Shown here in pieces: positions 1 to 10,182 of a stretch of 64,000 bases of DNA. Both the position numbers and the translations under genes were made by a program. Source of the stretch: Erwinia sp. Lineage in GTDB: Bacteria > Pseudomonadota > Gammaproteobacteria > Enterobacterales > Enterobacteriaceae. Under the pieces are notes generated by a model. The model searched no databases. It had not been told where the DNA came from and worked only from the letters and a program-made list of their open reading frames with translations. Positions within the stretch are counted from its first letter, which is position 1. Each line of letters starts with the position of its first letter. Location: contig OZ024666.1 in assembly GCA_964016415.1 (NCBI GenBank), forward strand, positions 2,523,310 to 2,587,309, given 5' to 3'.

Positions 1-2560
1 GAGACAGCCACCGCAATGCCCTGAACCAGGTTTCCGCCCGCATCTTTCACTGTGACCACCACCGGCACCCGTGTACCCGCCGGCACCTGGGTCAGGTCAG
101 TCAGCGTGCTGCTGACATTCGTCACCCGTGCCGAGCTGCTGTCTGCGGTAAAACTGACCGGCTCAGCGCTGTCGAGCGAGCTGCCGTTATGGGACACCGT
201 CAGCCTGATATCCTTCACCGCCTTACTGCTGCTGGTGACTTTCACCTCTGCCATCCCGGAGGCATCACTCTTCCCGACAGTGACCGTAACCGGCGCACCC
301 TCAGGGGTCAGCGTCACCGCCGGCGTCACACCCGCCAGCGGGTTACCGTCAGCATCGGTGAGGCTCACCTGCCAGGTGAAGCTGTTACTGCCGTTCGCCA
401 CCTTCTCTGTCACCGTCTGACTGTTCTCCTGCATCAGTGTGACACTCGCCACTTTCCCGCTCAGCGGGTTCGCCACAAAAGCCACCGCACGGTCAGCCGG
501 TGTCGCCACCGCTACCCCGGTCGAGGCCGCCGGGCGCACGTCACTGACCACGGCACCTTTACTGATAACCGTCAGGGTCGCCACACCGTTTTCATCCGTC
601 ACGTCACTGCTGCTCTGCAGCGTCACTTTCGCCGGATCGCCCGTCTGCAGTGACCAGTACACCGGCATGCCCGCAACTTCTTCGTTCGCACTGGTATTTT
701 TCACCGTCGCGCGGAATGTGAAACGGCTCAGTTCACCGCCGGCATCACGCACCGGCTGTTCCGTGATGCTGCCTTCAAGCACCACCTGCGATACCTGTGC
801 GGTGGTACGGTCAGCCGTGAAACTGACCCGCTGGTCAGCCGCGACCACCACGCTGCTGGCACCGCCTGTCGTACGGGCACTGACCATCACCCCGGCCGCC
901 GTACGGAACTGGTGACTGAGCGTCACCACCGCCTCTCCGTTTTCACCGCTCACGCCGCCACTGGCTGTCACCCGGTCACTGTCCGCCTGTGCTTCCACCG
1001 TCACGCCCGGTACCGGGTTGCCCTGTGCATCCGCCACCGTCGCCGTATAGAGGAAGTGATTATCGCCGCTCGCTTCCTTCACGGTAATCAGCTCATTATT
1101 CTCACGCTGCAGCGTCAGTGAGGTGACACGCGCTGTTGAGGCATCCGCACGGAAGGCGACCTGCGCCTCACGCTGGTCACCGTTAATACTGAACGTCACT
1201 GTATGTGTGCCCGCCACGGTACTGGTCAGCGTCACCGCCAGCTGTCCCTGTGCATCGGTCAGCATCTGTGTGCTGCTGCGCAGCACCGCACTGCGGCTCA
1301 CCGCCGCCACGCTCACTCCGGCCGGCAGGGCTATGGTCACCGGCGCATTCGCCAGCGGGTTCTCATTCCCGTCCACCACGCTCACCGTGACCTGGTGTGC
1401 GTCACTGCCGTCAGCCAGCTTCTCACCCGTGCTGTCCTGTACCAGCGTCGCTATCTTCGCCGTGGTAATGTCAGCAATAAACTGACCGGTTACCTGCTGC
1501 TGCGACCCGTTCAGGGCCACCGTCAGGGTTGAAGCCCCCGATTTCACACTGCTGAACGACACCGTGGTCTGCCCGCGGCTGTCAGTCGCCGTCAGCGGTG
1601 TTGCGACCTGTGCGTTGTTATCGGCCACGGCCACCGGCGTCATACCACTCAGCGCATTACCCTGCGCATCCGTTACCGTCGCCACCGCCTGGTTCAGCGA
1701 CTTACCATCCGCCACCGCGCCGTCTTCCGTCAGGACCAGCGATGCCACCCGTGCGGTGGTCGCGTCCGCTTTAAATGTCAGCTCGGTCACCGCACTGTTG
1801 CCGTTCAGCATTGCCGCTTTCAGGCGTACTCTTCCCGCCTGTGAGCTCACCGCCGTGATAACCGCCTGTCCGGCCGCGTCACTGGTGACGCTCACACTCT
1901 GCCCGCTCTCACCGCCGGCCGTTCTCAGGGTCACCCGGCTCAGGTCACTCACTGCCGGCTCGCTGCCGGTTGTACTGCGGCTGCTCTGTGCCGCCAGCAC
2001 GGTGAAGGTCACCACTTTATCCGCCAGCGGCGTGTTCTTCTCGTCGCGCAGCAGCGCGGTCACGCTGTAGTTCTGCTGTTCATCGGCCACCACCGGGGTG
2101 TCCTGTGACAGGGCAATGCGGCTGATGGTCTGCAACGACGGCGTGACGTTAATCCACATCACCGCCTGATTCGACAGGTTACCCTCGTTGTCGGTGGCTT
2201 CGGCCGTCAGGCGATAGCGCTGAGGGCCGTCCGTGCCGTTCTCCGCCAGATACGGCGGCAGGGTCAGACTGATACCGGTCAGCGAGCTCACCACCAGTTT
2301 ACCGCCGCGGGCTTCCAGCTCGGGTGCCTGCCAGCTGACGCGCTTCACGCCATACTTCGCCTTGTTCACTGTCAGCGAGACAGGAACCGTTTCTGCCGCT
2401 TCCGCCTGCAGACTCTCCGGCAGGGAGATGCTGATCAGCTGCTGTTTGCGGTACTGCATCACAATGTTGTAGTTACGGTCGACAAAGTCATAGCGGTTAC
2501 CGGCCAGACTGCGCATCAGGTCAACCGCCGCGCCGTCAAGCTGCATCCGCAGCGGCACCC
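1..2560 (-). pseudogene. Inverse autotransporter (intimin/invasin family) passenger, Ig-like repeats; partial, out of frame with its beta-domain
   Basis: The minus strand is open without a stop from about 2560 to the left edge of the window (about 850 codons). Right after the frameshift it encodes the conserved join between intimin-type barrel and passenger, with the motifs MRSLAGNRYD and FVDRN at 2460-2520. After that come tandem bacterial Ig-like (Big_1-type) domains of about 100 residues. Their boundaries repeat the pattern F-x-A-D-x-x-T/S-A-R/K-V, for example FKADATTARV, FIADITTAKI, FRADASTARV and FTADRTTAQV. At least six such joins are visible. In this family the Ig-like stalk is exported through the N-terminal barrel and presented on the cell surface for adhesion. 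The C-terminus lies outside the window. It has no start codon of its own in a sensible place: it is the continuation of the gene that starts at 3697, separated by a one-base deletion near 2557-2561. Confidence 0.85.
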
Positions 2561-3697
2561 CAGGCGGTAGGTAAACGCCACGTCGACACGTGTCTCACTG
2601 CTGTCACCCACCGACTTCTGCCCCTTGAGGGTCATCAGCGGGAACGGGGTGTAACTGACCCCGGCGGTGGCCCGTGACGGGTTGTTTTTCAGGCTGTCCA
2701 CGGAAGCACTGTCAGCGAGGCTGACACCCTGACCAAAATACTGCTCATAACGGGTGAAAAAGCCCAGCTGTGGCCAGGCCGGAAGGTAACCCTCCAGACG
2801 CACGTCAAACCCGTTAGCCGGGCGTTCATCGTAATCGCGCATCGCATGCAGCGCAGACTGATGCCAGTCGGTCAGGCGGTAATAGCCGTTGGCGGCAAGT
2901 TTAAGGTAGTCACGCCAGAGCTCGACCCCGGTCCCCAGCCGGGCGTTGTCCCCGGTCAGGTCATAGTCATAAAAGGAGTTCACGCCCCACATCCAGCCGT
3001 CTTCATACTGACGGTAACCGACACCGAGGTTGGTGATGTTGCGCTCGTCGGTGTTGCGCATACCGGCCTGGGCAAACAGCAGGCTGTCAGGTGCATCACG
3101 CAGTGGCAGCAGGAAGTCAGCGTCAACACGCCCGTCACTGCCGAGCTGGACACGCGCCTTGCCATACAGGCTCAGCCAGTCATTAATCTGCTGGTTGACA
3201 AGGTTCTCACCGATGCTGCGGGCATAGCCGACTGAGGCGCGGGTGATGTCATCAGAGGAGAGCAGCTCACCGGTGCGTGAGAGCCCCTGAGCCAGCGAGT
3301 TGTCCGGTGCAGCATGACTCCCTTCCGGCGAACCGAGAGCAGGGAGTGCCACCCCGGTGGTGTGCTGCAGCGGTGTGTTCATGGCGCGCTGTGTCTCATG
3401 CCACTGCATGATGCTGTCAGGCGAAGGGGCCTGCAGGACGGTTTGCGGCTTTGCCGGCACGGGTGAAACAGTCGGTACCTGGGGGAGGGTGACTGGTGTT
3501 GCCGGGGGGGAGGTGTCATTCATTAGTGCCTGCAGGCCGGCCATGACATCGGGGATGTCGTTCTCCTGCGCGGCCTGGGCCATACCGGAAAAGCCGGCAG
3601 AAAGCGGCAGAAAAAGCTGAATAAACAGCAACAGATAAGCCGTCGCCCGCCGGATGCGGGCGTGACACTGACTGACGTCCGTGTTCATAAATGACAC
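2516..3697 (-). CDS. Inverse autotransporter (intimin/invasin family) N-terminal signal and beta-barrel portion, frameshifted
   Basis: Residues 1-43 form a long signal peptide with a hydrophobic core (YLLLFIQLFLPLSAG) ending near AQA. Residues 45-140 are a Pro-rich linker. From about residue 145 to 375 lies the inverse-autotransporter barrel typical of intimin, invasin and YeeJ/FdeC-like adhesins, with NLVNQQINDWLS, GVNSFYDYDL, NGYYRLTDWH and VDVAFTYRLG. No LysM domain is visible between signal and barrel. After YRLG the frame breaks and ends in 16 unrelated, Cys-rich residues. Reading one base differently restores the family sequence (GVPLRMQLDG, then MRSLAGNRYD). The start at 3697 has a second in-frame ATG three codons later (MNTDVS); either could be used. 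Upstream on the same strand are two XRE regulators, plausible controllers. If the frameshift is real the adhesin is inactive, since the stalk would not be made. Confidence 0.85.
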   Translation of the reverse strand: MSFMNTDVSQCHARIRRATAYLLLFIQLFLPLSAGFSGMAQAAQENDIPDVMAGLQALMNDTSPPATPVTLPQVPTVSPVPAKPQTVLQAPSPDSIMQWHETQRAMNTPLQHTTGVALPALGSPEGSHAAPDNSLAQGLSRTGELLSSDDITRASVGYARSIGENLVNQQINDWLSLYGKARVQLGSDGRVDADFLLPLRDAPDSLLFAQAGMRNTDERNITNLGVGYRQYEDGWMWGVNSFYDYDLTGDNARLGTGVELWRDYLKLAANGYYRLTDWHQSALHAMRDYDERPANGFDVRLEGYLPAWPQLGFFTRYEQYFGQGVSLADSASVDSLKNNPSRATAGVSYTPFPLMTLKGQKSVGDSSETRVDVAFTYRLGCRCGCSLTARRLT

Positions 3698-3816
3698 CTC
3701 GTATTTAAGAACGTATTTTTATCCAAAGAAAAGCAAACTTTATTTTGTAAAAAATAAAGAAAATAGGTGAGTCGGGTTTTTATTTATAGAAAACTATAAT
3801 ATTGCAGATTTACCTT

Positions 3817-4164
3817 TCAGTACTGGAGCTTCACATTATCAGATGACAAGCTAGAGAAAAGCACATTAACAGGATCTCTTTTTGCTTTTCTTCCCGCGGG
3901 ATGAGGGGGTTGTTTTATTTTATAGAGCTCAATCAGGGGCTCAAAGAATTTTATAATTTCGGATTCCGACATTTCCAGAGAAGAAAATATACGCATCATC
4001 ATTATCACCGAGGGTTGATTAATACCTCTTTCATAACGAGAGATCTGCTGCTGACTAATGTCCAGATGAGTCGCAAGCTGAGCACCACTAATATCCAATG
4101 CTTTTCTGCGCTTTTTTATTTCGAAACCAATGTATTCAGAGACATTCCTGGCACAGTGTTCCAT
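3817..4164 (-). CDS. MrpJ-like XRE-family transcriptional regulator
   Basis: A 115-residue protein with a helix-turn-helix of the XRE/Cro type at about residues 12-65 (GAQLATHLDISQQQISRYER). The form of this motif, with SQQQ(I/V)SRYERG, resembles the MrpJ group of regulators that accompany fimbrial and adhesin operons in Enterobacterales and often repress motility; assignment to that group is by resemblance. I chose the ATG at 4164 because GGGGAAAG lies just upstream and because the paralogue at 5541 begins at the equivalent residue; the open frame itself reaches back to 4248. It lies directly upstream of the adhesin on the same strand with a 119-bp gap, so regulation of that adhesin is plausible but inferred. 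The AT-rich surroundings differ from the GC-rich adhesin. Confidence 0.75.
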   Translation of the reverse strand: MEHCARNVSEYIGFEIKKRRKALDISGAQLATHLDISQQQISRYERGINQPSVIMMMRIFSSLEMSESEIIKFFEPLIELYKIKQPPHPAGRKAKRDPVNVLFSSLSSDNVKLQY

Positions 4165-4248
4165 CTGTCTTTCCCCGCGTTGAAAAAATAACTTAACCCT
4201 TCCGAGAGAGTCATTCAAAAGAAAATAATACTTATAATATTTAGACAT

Positions 4249-5164
4249 TCTAAATTTTCACCAGATGACAATCCAATCGTTTTTTAAGCAATATAAGCGT
4301 AAATTTAATAGACATCAACTATCAATACAGAATCAACGATCGTTAAATATGATCCAGAATGAAACAAAATAATTTAAAATAAAAAACAAGATGATAACAA
4401 AGTTAGGTGGCATTTTAATTTATTTATAACAGAATTTAAAAATGTCATCATTACTATAAACTTAAAACAAATTTATGGGAAAGTCAGGTATTAAAAAAAC
4501 AGAAAAATAATTATGACTAATGGATTACATGAAAGAGAGTCAAAAAGGAAAGCTGCACTGTTTGAAAAGGTAGAAATGGAAAAAATCACAACACTTAACA
4601 CATGGAATTATCAAATTCAGATAATGAGAAAAATTCAACATGGATAGCCAACACTTTATTAAAAACATTTAACTCAAACTAAAGATAAAAGAGTAAGTCT
4701 AAATACAAAATTTAAAAAATACCGTCAAATATGAAAAAATTAAAAAAACCACTTGTGTTAGCAAAGTAGTTTTGATGTGTTTTTTAATCTATAAATAAAC
4801 ATTTGGTTGATAATTAGTTTAGATTGAGATTGATCATTATTGTCACTTAATGATAATAGATTGATTATAGCATTAGCCACTCAACTGAATACTCAGTGCT
4901 CAGTCCTCTCCATCACTTTACTGATTTTTGATTCAATCAAATGAAATTGAGTCTTAGAGAGCATTTATCATTGTATTATATCTTACACCCCGCTTGATTT
5001 TACTGTAAAAACCCCAGTTCTTGAAAATTAAAACAACGGCAACCAATCCTGATGTTGGTAGCCGAATTTATTCATTTCACTCACATAATAAAACAGAAAA
5101 ATGAAAAAATAATTTTTCAAAAAATTCATTGAAAATGACAATTTTTAAAAAAAAACCTTTAAGG
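4249..5164. other. AT-rich intergenic region, no gene seen
   Basis: About 0.9 kb of strongly AT-rich DNA between the two XRE regulators, with many A and T runs and no reading frame resembling a protein. The only element I can support is the short motif at 4271-4284 shared with the upstream region of the other regulator. Such composition is typical of H-NS-silenced horizontally acquired DNA; that is inference. Confidence 0.6.
4271..4284 (-). promoter_or_regulatory. Upstream motif shared by the two XRE genes (copy 1)
   Basis: The 14-base sequence ATCCAATCGTTTTT (plus strand) lies about 107 bases upstream of the first XRE gene start. An identical 14-mer lies at 5635-5648, about 94 bases upstream of the second XRE gene start. 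It may be a promoter or operator element kept from the duplication. Function not shown. Confidence 0.4.
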
Positions 5165-5541
5165 TTACATATCAAAAAGTGTTGATTTTGATCTTAGATA
5201 TTGGACGTAACCTTTTTCTGATGAAAGGGCAGAAAAAAGAATATCAGCAGGGTCGATAACTGATTTTTTATCACAGATAGAAGGTGGTTTTTGCATTTTA
5301 TAAAACATAATCAAGGGATCAAAAAAATTTTAATCTCTGAATCAGACATTTCCAGAGACGCAAAAATTCGCATCATCATCATCACTGAAGGTTGATTAAT
5401 CCCACGCTCATAACGCGAAACCTGTTGCTGACTTATTTGTAAATGCTCAGCTAAAAGTGAACCGGTCACTCCTAATTTTTTTCTTCTTTTTTTTATTTCC
5501 GCACCAATATATTGAGAGACGTTCCTGGTATAGTTATCCAT
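5165..5541 (-). pseudogene. Second MrpJ-like XRE regulator, C-terminus frameshifted
   Basis: The translated frame (5311-5541, 76 residues) starts at an ATG preceded by GGAGGG and carries the same helix-turn-helix as the neighbour at 3817-4164 (SQQQVSRYERGINQPS is nearly identical). It then stops early after EIKIFLIP. Adding one base to the A-run at 5321-5327 (plus strand) restores a frame to 5165. That frame matches the paralogue's tail: FFDPLIMFYKMQKPPS against FFEPLIELYKIKQPPH, and a distal ILFSALSSEKGYVQY against VLFSSLSSDNVKLQY. This one-base loss is therefore clear from the two copies. The DNA-binding part is still encoded, so a truncated repressor could be functional. Whether the change is a mutation or a sequencing error in a homopolymer cannot be decided from the sequence. 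Confidence 0.75.
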
Positions 5542-6418
5542 ATGCCCTCCAGTTCAATAACAGTGATTTTTTATATTTCTAAATAATTTTCAGTCGGTGA
5601 CACGTTACGGACTCTAATTTTTAGATATTTAATTATCCAATCGTTTTTAGAATAAAATACACCATATATTAATAGCTGATACCTATTGATATATTGTTAA
5701 TGATCGATTGAGTCGATATAAAAATAACATTTTCAGAAAGAACAAGTAACAAAATCAATGACAAACTTTGATTTTACTTAGCGTTGATTTCATGAATACC
5801 GTCAAAAAATAAAAGAACAAAAACCACCCATGAAGGTTTAAAACGTACCAAAAAGCGTTATTTTTATTTTATTTAGATGTAAATAAAAAAGAATAACCGA
5901 AAAATGGGTTAATTTTTTACATTTAAAACTTACCTGAGAAAGTAAAAATACAAATAAAACAGAAAGATGAAAATAAAACCCCCATAGAGGGTTAAAATAA
6001 CCCGCAATGTTATCAATGCATCTTCTTGAGAGTAACAAGTAACTATAGTAACATTAATAAAAATTGACACATCTTTATATCGTGGAAAAATAATGACTTC
6101 CATATTATCCACAATAAAATAACAAAATGATAAAAACAGATAGAATGTATTTTTATCTGACTTATGAGTTTTTTCGAAGAAAAAAACAAAACATCATAAA
6201 TAATTGACATCAAGGGTGGAATAAAAGGGAGCTTTACCCTTATTGAGGGTAAAGTTATTCACTAGTGGGATTTTTTGTATCTCGGGATGTTTTCAAATCA
6301 TTAACCAAAAATTTTCATGAGCAGGTTATCAAGCATGATGTCGTTCAACGCAATGATAACCTAATTAACTTATTGTATTTATTGAAAAACTGAGTTCATT
6401 CCGTTGACTATGCCTCTT
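5542..6418. other. AT-rich intergenic region, no gene seen
   Basis: About 0.9 kb of AT-rich DNA between the second XRE gene and pmbA. Short open frames occur (for example at 5838-6112) but have low-complexity Phe/Ile/Leu-rich translations, no good ribosome site and overlap each other, so I do not call them. A perfect 9-bp inverted repeat with a 5-base loop lies at 6232-6254 and may be a weak terminator for pmbA. Confidence 0.5.
5635..5648 (-). promoter_or_regulatory. Upstream motif shared by the two XRE genes (copy 2)
   Basis: Second copy of ATCCAATCGTTTTT, about 94 bases upstream of the frameshifted XRE gene; see the copy at 4271-4284. The identity across 14 bases in otherwise diverged AT-rich DNA suggests conservation. 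Confidence 0.4.
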
Positions 6419-7765
6419 CTATTGTCCGGCAATGCGCATTTCAGGCATCAGTACCGAACCACACTGTATATTGCTGCGTGTTTCGATATCACTCCCCACA
6501 GTGACAATATCTCTCCACATCGTTTTTAAATTTCCAGCGATAGTAATCTCACTGACAGGATACTGAATTTCTCCATTTTCAACCCAGAATCCTGCTGCTC
6601 CACGCGAATAGTCCCCGGTGATGCCACTGACACCGTGCCCCATTAATTCAGTCACCACCAAACCGCGGCCCATTTTTTTCAGGAGCGCCGGAAAATCGTC
6701 GCCCTGGCCCGGAATACGCCAATTATGAATGCCACCAGCATGCCCGGTACTCTGTAATCCCAACTTGCGCGAAGAGTAACCGCTGAGGAGCCACCCCTGT
6801 AATACCCCATTATCTATAATCTTTCGTGGTTGCGTTCTGACACCTTCGCTGTCGAAAGGTGATGAAGCCAGACCTTTCAGCAAATGCGGTTGCTCGTCAA
6901 TCGACAACCATTCGGGGAAAATTTGTTGCCCCAATGCATCAAGTAAGAAGGTAGATTTGCGATAAACGCTGCTTCCACTGATGGCGCCTACCAGATGACC
7001 AAATAATCCGGTGGCCACCTCTGCCGAAAAGATAACCGGGGCCGACATCGTCGGGAGCTTCCGTGGCGCAAGACGAGAGAGTACTCGTTCAGCACACTGC
7101 TCTCCCACCCATTTCGGCGTCTGAAGATCCTCCAACGCACGTCCTACGGTATAAGCATAATCACGCTCCATCATCCCCCTTTCACTGGCAATAACACTGA
7201 CAGAAAGCGAGTGCCGACTGGAAAGATAACTTTGCAACATGCCATGACTGTTACCAAAAACCCGAATCCCCCAATGACTGTTGAAACTTCCGCCTTCAGT
7301 GTTCGTTATCCGGGCGTCACTATTAAGTGCATATTGTTCTGCTTCTGCGGCACGAACGATTGCCTGTTCTGCCGTAAGCGCGGAGGGATGATAGAGATCT
7401 AGATCAGGTGCATCAAAAGCAAGTAAGTTACGATCAGCCACATCAGCACAGGGATCTTCCGAAGTGTAGCGGGCAATATCAATCGCCGCCTGGACCGTGC
7501 GTTTTATCGCCTCTTCACTGAGAACGGTGGATGATGCGCTACCTTTGCGATGCTGATGATAAACGGTAATTCCTAATGCGCCATCGCTGTTAAATTCAAC
7601 GTTTTCAACCTCACCATGTCGCGTACTGACACTGATACCTGTGGTTTTGTTCACGGCCACTTCTGCACCATCAGTGGCTACTTTTGCTAACTCCAGCGCC
7701 CTGGCAACAGCCTGTTCGAGGATCGTTCTCTGTTCTGCGACTTGTGAATGTGATGTCATTTTCAT
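6419..7765 (-). CDS. pmbA: Metalloprotease subunit PmbA/TldE
   Basis: A 448-residue protein matching PmbA (TldE), the non-catalytic partner of TldD in the cytoplasmic TldD/E protease, which matures small peptides such as microcin B17 and degrades CcdA. It has the family fold with a Gly-rich C-terminal half ([21 protein letters not shown]) and lacks the HExxxH zinc motif carried by TldD, as expected for TldE. The frame starts at 7765, but the second in-frame ATG at 7759 lies 9 bases after AAGG and is the more likely start. The gene is divergent from darP, as in E. coli. The region downstream (left) is accessory DNA. Confidence 0.95.
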   Translation of the reverse strand: MKMTSHSQVAEQRTILEQAVARALELAKVATDGAEVAVNKTTGISVSTRHGEVENVEFNSDGALGITVYHQHRKGSASSTVLSEEAIKRTVQAAIDIARYTSEDPCADVADRNLLAFDAPDLDLYHPSALTAEQAIVRAAEAEQYALNSDARITNTEGGSFNSHWGIRVFGNSHGMLQSYLSSRHSLSVSVIASERGMMERDYAYTVGRALEDLQTPKWVGEQCAERVLSRLAPRKLPTMSAPVIFSAEVATGLFGHLVGAISGSSVYRKSTFLLDALGQQIFPEWLSIDEQPHLLKGLASSPFDSEGVRTQPRKIIDNGVLQGWLLSGYSSRKLGLQSTGHAGGIHNWRIPGQGDDFPALLKKMGRGLVVTELMGHGVSGITGDYSRGAAGFWVENGEIQYPVSEITIAGNLKTMWRDIVTVGSDIETRSNIQCGSVLMPEMRIAGQ

Positions 7766-7914
7766 GCCTTATAATTGATTGAATGCCGCCACTACACTGC
7801 AGGTGACAGTTATCTAATCAGTAATTATGTCCATGGTGAAGTTTATCAGACTCAGAGAACAATTTCGCAGTGGCATCGTAACCTGATAACATAGTCATTT
7901 TTAGGGAGCCGGTA

Positions 7915-8451
7915 ATGACCAGACAGCCTGAAGAGTGGCTTGATAACGCTGCTGATGACAACGATGATGACGAAATCATCTGGGTCAGTAAAAGTGAAAT
8001 AAAACGTGATGCTGAAGAGTTGAAACGCCTGGGGGCCGAGCTGATTGAACTTAGCAGTCACTCGCTTGATAAGATCCCTCTTGATGAAGATTTGAGAACA
8101 GCAATTGAACTGGCGCAAAAAATAAAAAAAGAGGCACGCCGGAGACAATTGCAACTGATTGGCAAACTGCTTCGCTCACGGGATGATGCTCCCATACGCC
8201 AGGCGCTGGATAAACTGAAAAATCGGCATAATCAGCAAACAGCGCTGTTTCATAAGTTGGAAATGTTACGTGACCGTTTGATTGAGCAAGGTGATGAAGC
8301 GATGACTGAAGTATTGAAGCTCTATCCGGATGCTGACAGACAACAACTGCGTACAATGATTCGTAATGTACAGAAAGAGAAAGCTGGCGAGCAGCCACCT
8401 AAGGCTTATCGCCAGATCTTTCAATATCTGCGTCAGCTCGCCGAACAATAA
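7915..8451 (+). CDS. darP: Ribosome biogenesis factor DarP (YjgA)
   Basis: A 178-residue charged, helical protein matching the YjgA/DarP (DUF615) family, which binds late 50S ribosomal precursors and promotes peptidyl-transferase-centre maturation. Typical features are the acidic N-terminus ([20 protein letters not shown]), the LIELS segment and the conserved C-terminal [12 protein letters not shown]. Length fits the family. It is divergent from pmbA and convergent with mpl, the same arrangement as in E. coli. Confidence 0.95.
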   Translation: MTRQPEEWLDNAADDNDDDEIIWVSKSEIKRDAEELKRLGAELIELSSHSLDKIPLDEDLRTAIELAQKIKKEARRRQLQLIGKLLRSRDDAPIRQALDKLKNRHNQQTALFHKLEMLRDRLIEQGDEAMTEVLKLYPDADRQQLRTMIRNVQKEKAGEQPPKAYRQIFQYLRQLAEQ

Positions 8452-8474
8452 TTTATTCCTGTGCTGTAAGAGAA

Positions 8475-9830
8475 CTAACTCGCCAGTCTCTCCAGTATTT
8501 TTTGGTGAATGCCACCAAAGCCACCGTTGCTCATCACCAGGATAGTGTCACCAGGGCGAGCTGCGGTCGCTATACTCTCCACCAACTGATCCAGATTGCT
8601 ACTGCAATAATGGGGCTGAGGGCATAAACTGGCGACATCCGCCACCTGCCAGCTCATCTCTGCTGGCTGAAAGAAAAAAACTTCGTCTGCAGCAGCTAAC
8701 GACGGTGCTAAATGTTCTTTATTGATCCCCATTTTCATGGTGTTTGAACGCGGTTCTACAACAGCAAGAATTCGTGTGTCATTGCCTAACTTGCTACGCA
8801 ACGCGCTTAATGTTGCCGAGATCGCCGTAGGATGGTGAGCGAAATCGTCATAGAGCGTGATACCGCTGACCTCTCCACGCCACTCCAACCGACGACGAGC
8901 ATTGATAAATGACTGCAATGCCCCGGCAGCCTGCTGAGGCGATATACCAATGTGACGAGCCGCAGCAATCGCCATCAGGCCATTATGCATATTATGCTCA
9001 CCGACCAATCCCCACTGCACCTCAGCAACTTTCTGATTGTGCAGCAAAACCTGCCAGGTTGATGCATCAGCCTGCTGTTTCACTGCCTGCCAGACACCAT
9101 CCGTTCCTGTGGTCTCATGTTCACTCCAGCAACCCATCGCCAGTACGTCTGACAAATGACGATCACTTTCCGGCGATATTATTTTCCCCGTCTGCGGAAC
9201 AATGCGCACAAGATGATGAAACTGCCTTTGTATCGCAGGCAAATCGTCATAAATATCGGCGTGATCAAATTCAAGATTATTGAGAATCAATGTGCGTGGG
9301 CAATAATGAACAAATTTTGCGCGCTTATCGAAGAAAGCACAGTCGTATTCATCAGCCTCTATAACGAAAAAGTCACTCTTCCCCAGTGAGGCTGTAACAG
9401 AAAAATTATCAGGAACGCCACCAATAATAAATCCGGGGTCAAAACCACAAGCTTGCAAAATCCAGGCAACCATCCCGGAGGTCGTGGTTTTACCATGTGT
9501 TCCCGCCACGGCAATCACCCAACGCTCGCGTAATACATGGTCATGTAACCACTGAGGAGCTGACACATAGGGAATATTGCGATCCAGTACTGCCTCAACG
9601 CAAGGATTGCCACGACTCATTGCATTGCCGACTATCACCAAATCGGGCACAGGTGTAAGCTGAGCGACATCATAGCCCTCTATCAGGCTAATGCCTTGTT
9701 CCTGCAGTTGAGTACTCATAGGCGGATAAACATTGCTGTCTGAACCCGTTACCTCATGCCCTTGAGCACGCGCAATCAGCGCGATCCCGCCCATGAATGT
9801 GCCACAAATACCAAGAATGTGAATATGCAT
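8475..9830 (-). CDS. mpl: UDP-MurNAc:L-alanyl-gamma-D-glutamyl-meso-diaminopimelate ligase Mpl
   Basis: A 451-residue Mur-ligase-family enzyme that reattaches recycled murein tripeptide to UDP-MurNAc in the cytoplasm. Visible features are the N-terminal Rossmann-like GICGTFMGG, the ATP-binding P-loop AGTHGKTTTSGM near residue 110, ADEYDCAFFDKR near 160, LEFDHADIYDD near 190, and the C-terminal domain with DDFAHHPTAI near 330. Length fits E. coli Mpl (457). It is convergent with darP. In E. coli fbp lies next to it; here the neighbouring DNA is a fimbrial-like gene and an iron-uptake locus instead. Confidence 0.96.
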   Translation of the reverse strand: MHIHILGICGTFMGGIALIARAQGHEVTGSDSNVYPPMSTQLQEQGISLIEGYDVAQLTPVPDLVIVGNAMSRGNPCVEAVLDRNIPYVSAPQWLHDHVLRERWVIAVAGTHGKTTTSGMVAWILQACGFDPGFIIGGVPDNFSVTASLGKSDFFVIEADEYDCAFFDKRAKFVHYCPRTLILNNLEFDHADIYDDLPAIQRQFHHLVRIVPQTGKIISPESDRHLSDVLAMGCWSEHETTGTDGVWQAVKQQADASTWQVLLHNQKVAEVQWGLVGEHNMHNGLMAIAAARHIGISPQQAAGALQSFINARRRLEWRGEVSGITLYDDFAHHPTAISATLSALRSKLGNDTRILAVVEPRSNTMKMGINKEHLAPSLAAADEVFFFQPAEMSWQVADVASLCPQPHYCSSNLDQLVESIATAARPGDTILVMSNGGFGGIHQKILERLAS

Positions 9831-10182
9831 AACAGATCCGTTTGCTGACTGACTTGCACCACAGTGTAACGATCTCTGCTCAGAGAAGGAACGGATTTAC
9901 CGATAAGAGGTGACATCGAAGGTTCATACCGAGTAAAGAGTGGTTGGCTGTTAGTGATGCGTCAGAGTTTGCAATGAAGATTTGTCAGGAAAAGTCTCTA
10001 AACGCACTCTGGTGAGAGCGCTATACCTGGCACGCTCATCAGGTCAGAACATCAACTATCTATAATGACTGACCTGATTAAGCTGAATATCCATGCTTTC
10101 CTTATTTTTCGCTATCAAAAAAGGACACTTAATATTCCTTATGAATAACTGATGCTGACAACACCCACAGTACGTTGTGGAT
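9831..10182. other. Intergenic region next to mpl, no gene seen
   Basis: About 350 bases between the mpl start and the small fimbrial-like gene. A 10-bp inverted repeat (10038-10047 with 10069-10078) could form a hairpin with a 21-base loop. No fbp or fragment of it is visible. Confidence 0.45.

Noticed and set aside
52-2472. Series of long plus-strand open frames opposite the adhesin passenger
   Set aside because: They are mirror frames of GC-rich, repeat-encoding DNA on the minus strand. Their translations are Ser/Thr/Val/Arg-rich without domains, and the minus frame gives clear Ig-like repeats.
5838-6112. Two overlapping minus-strand frames in AT-rich DNA
   Set aside because: Low-complexity Phe/Ile/Leu-rich translations, no good ribosome sites, overlapping each other in different frames.
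6232-6254. Strong terminator of pmbA
   Set aside because: The 9-bp inverted repeat is perfect but lacks a proper T-run and lies 165 bases after the stop, so it is mentioned only as a possibility.
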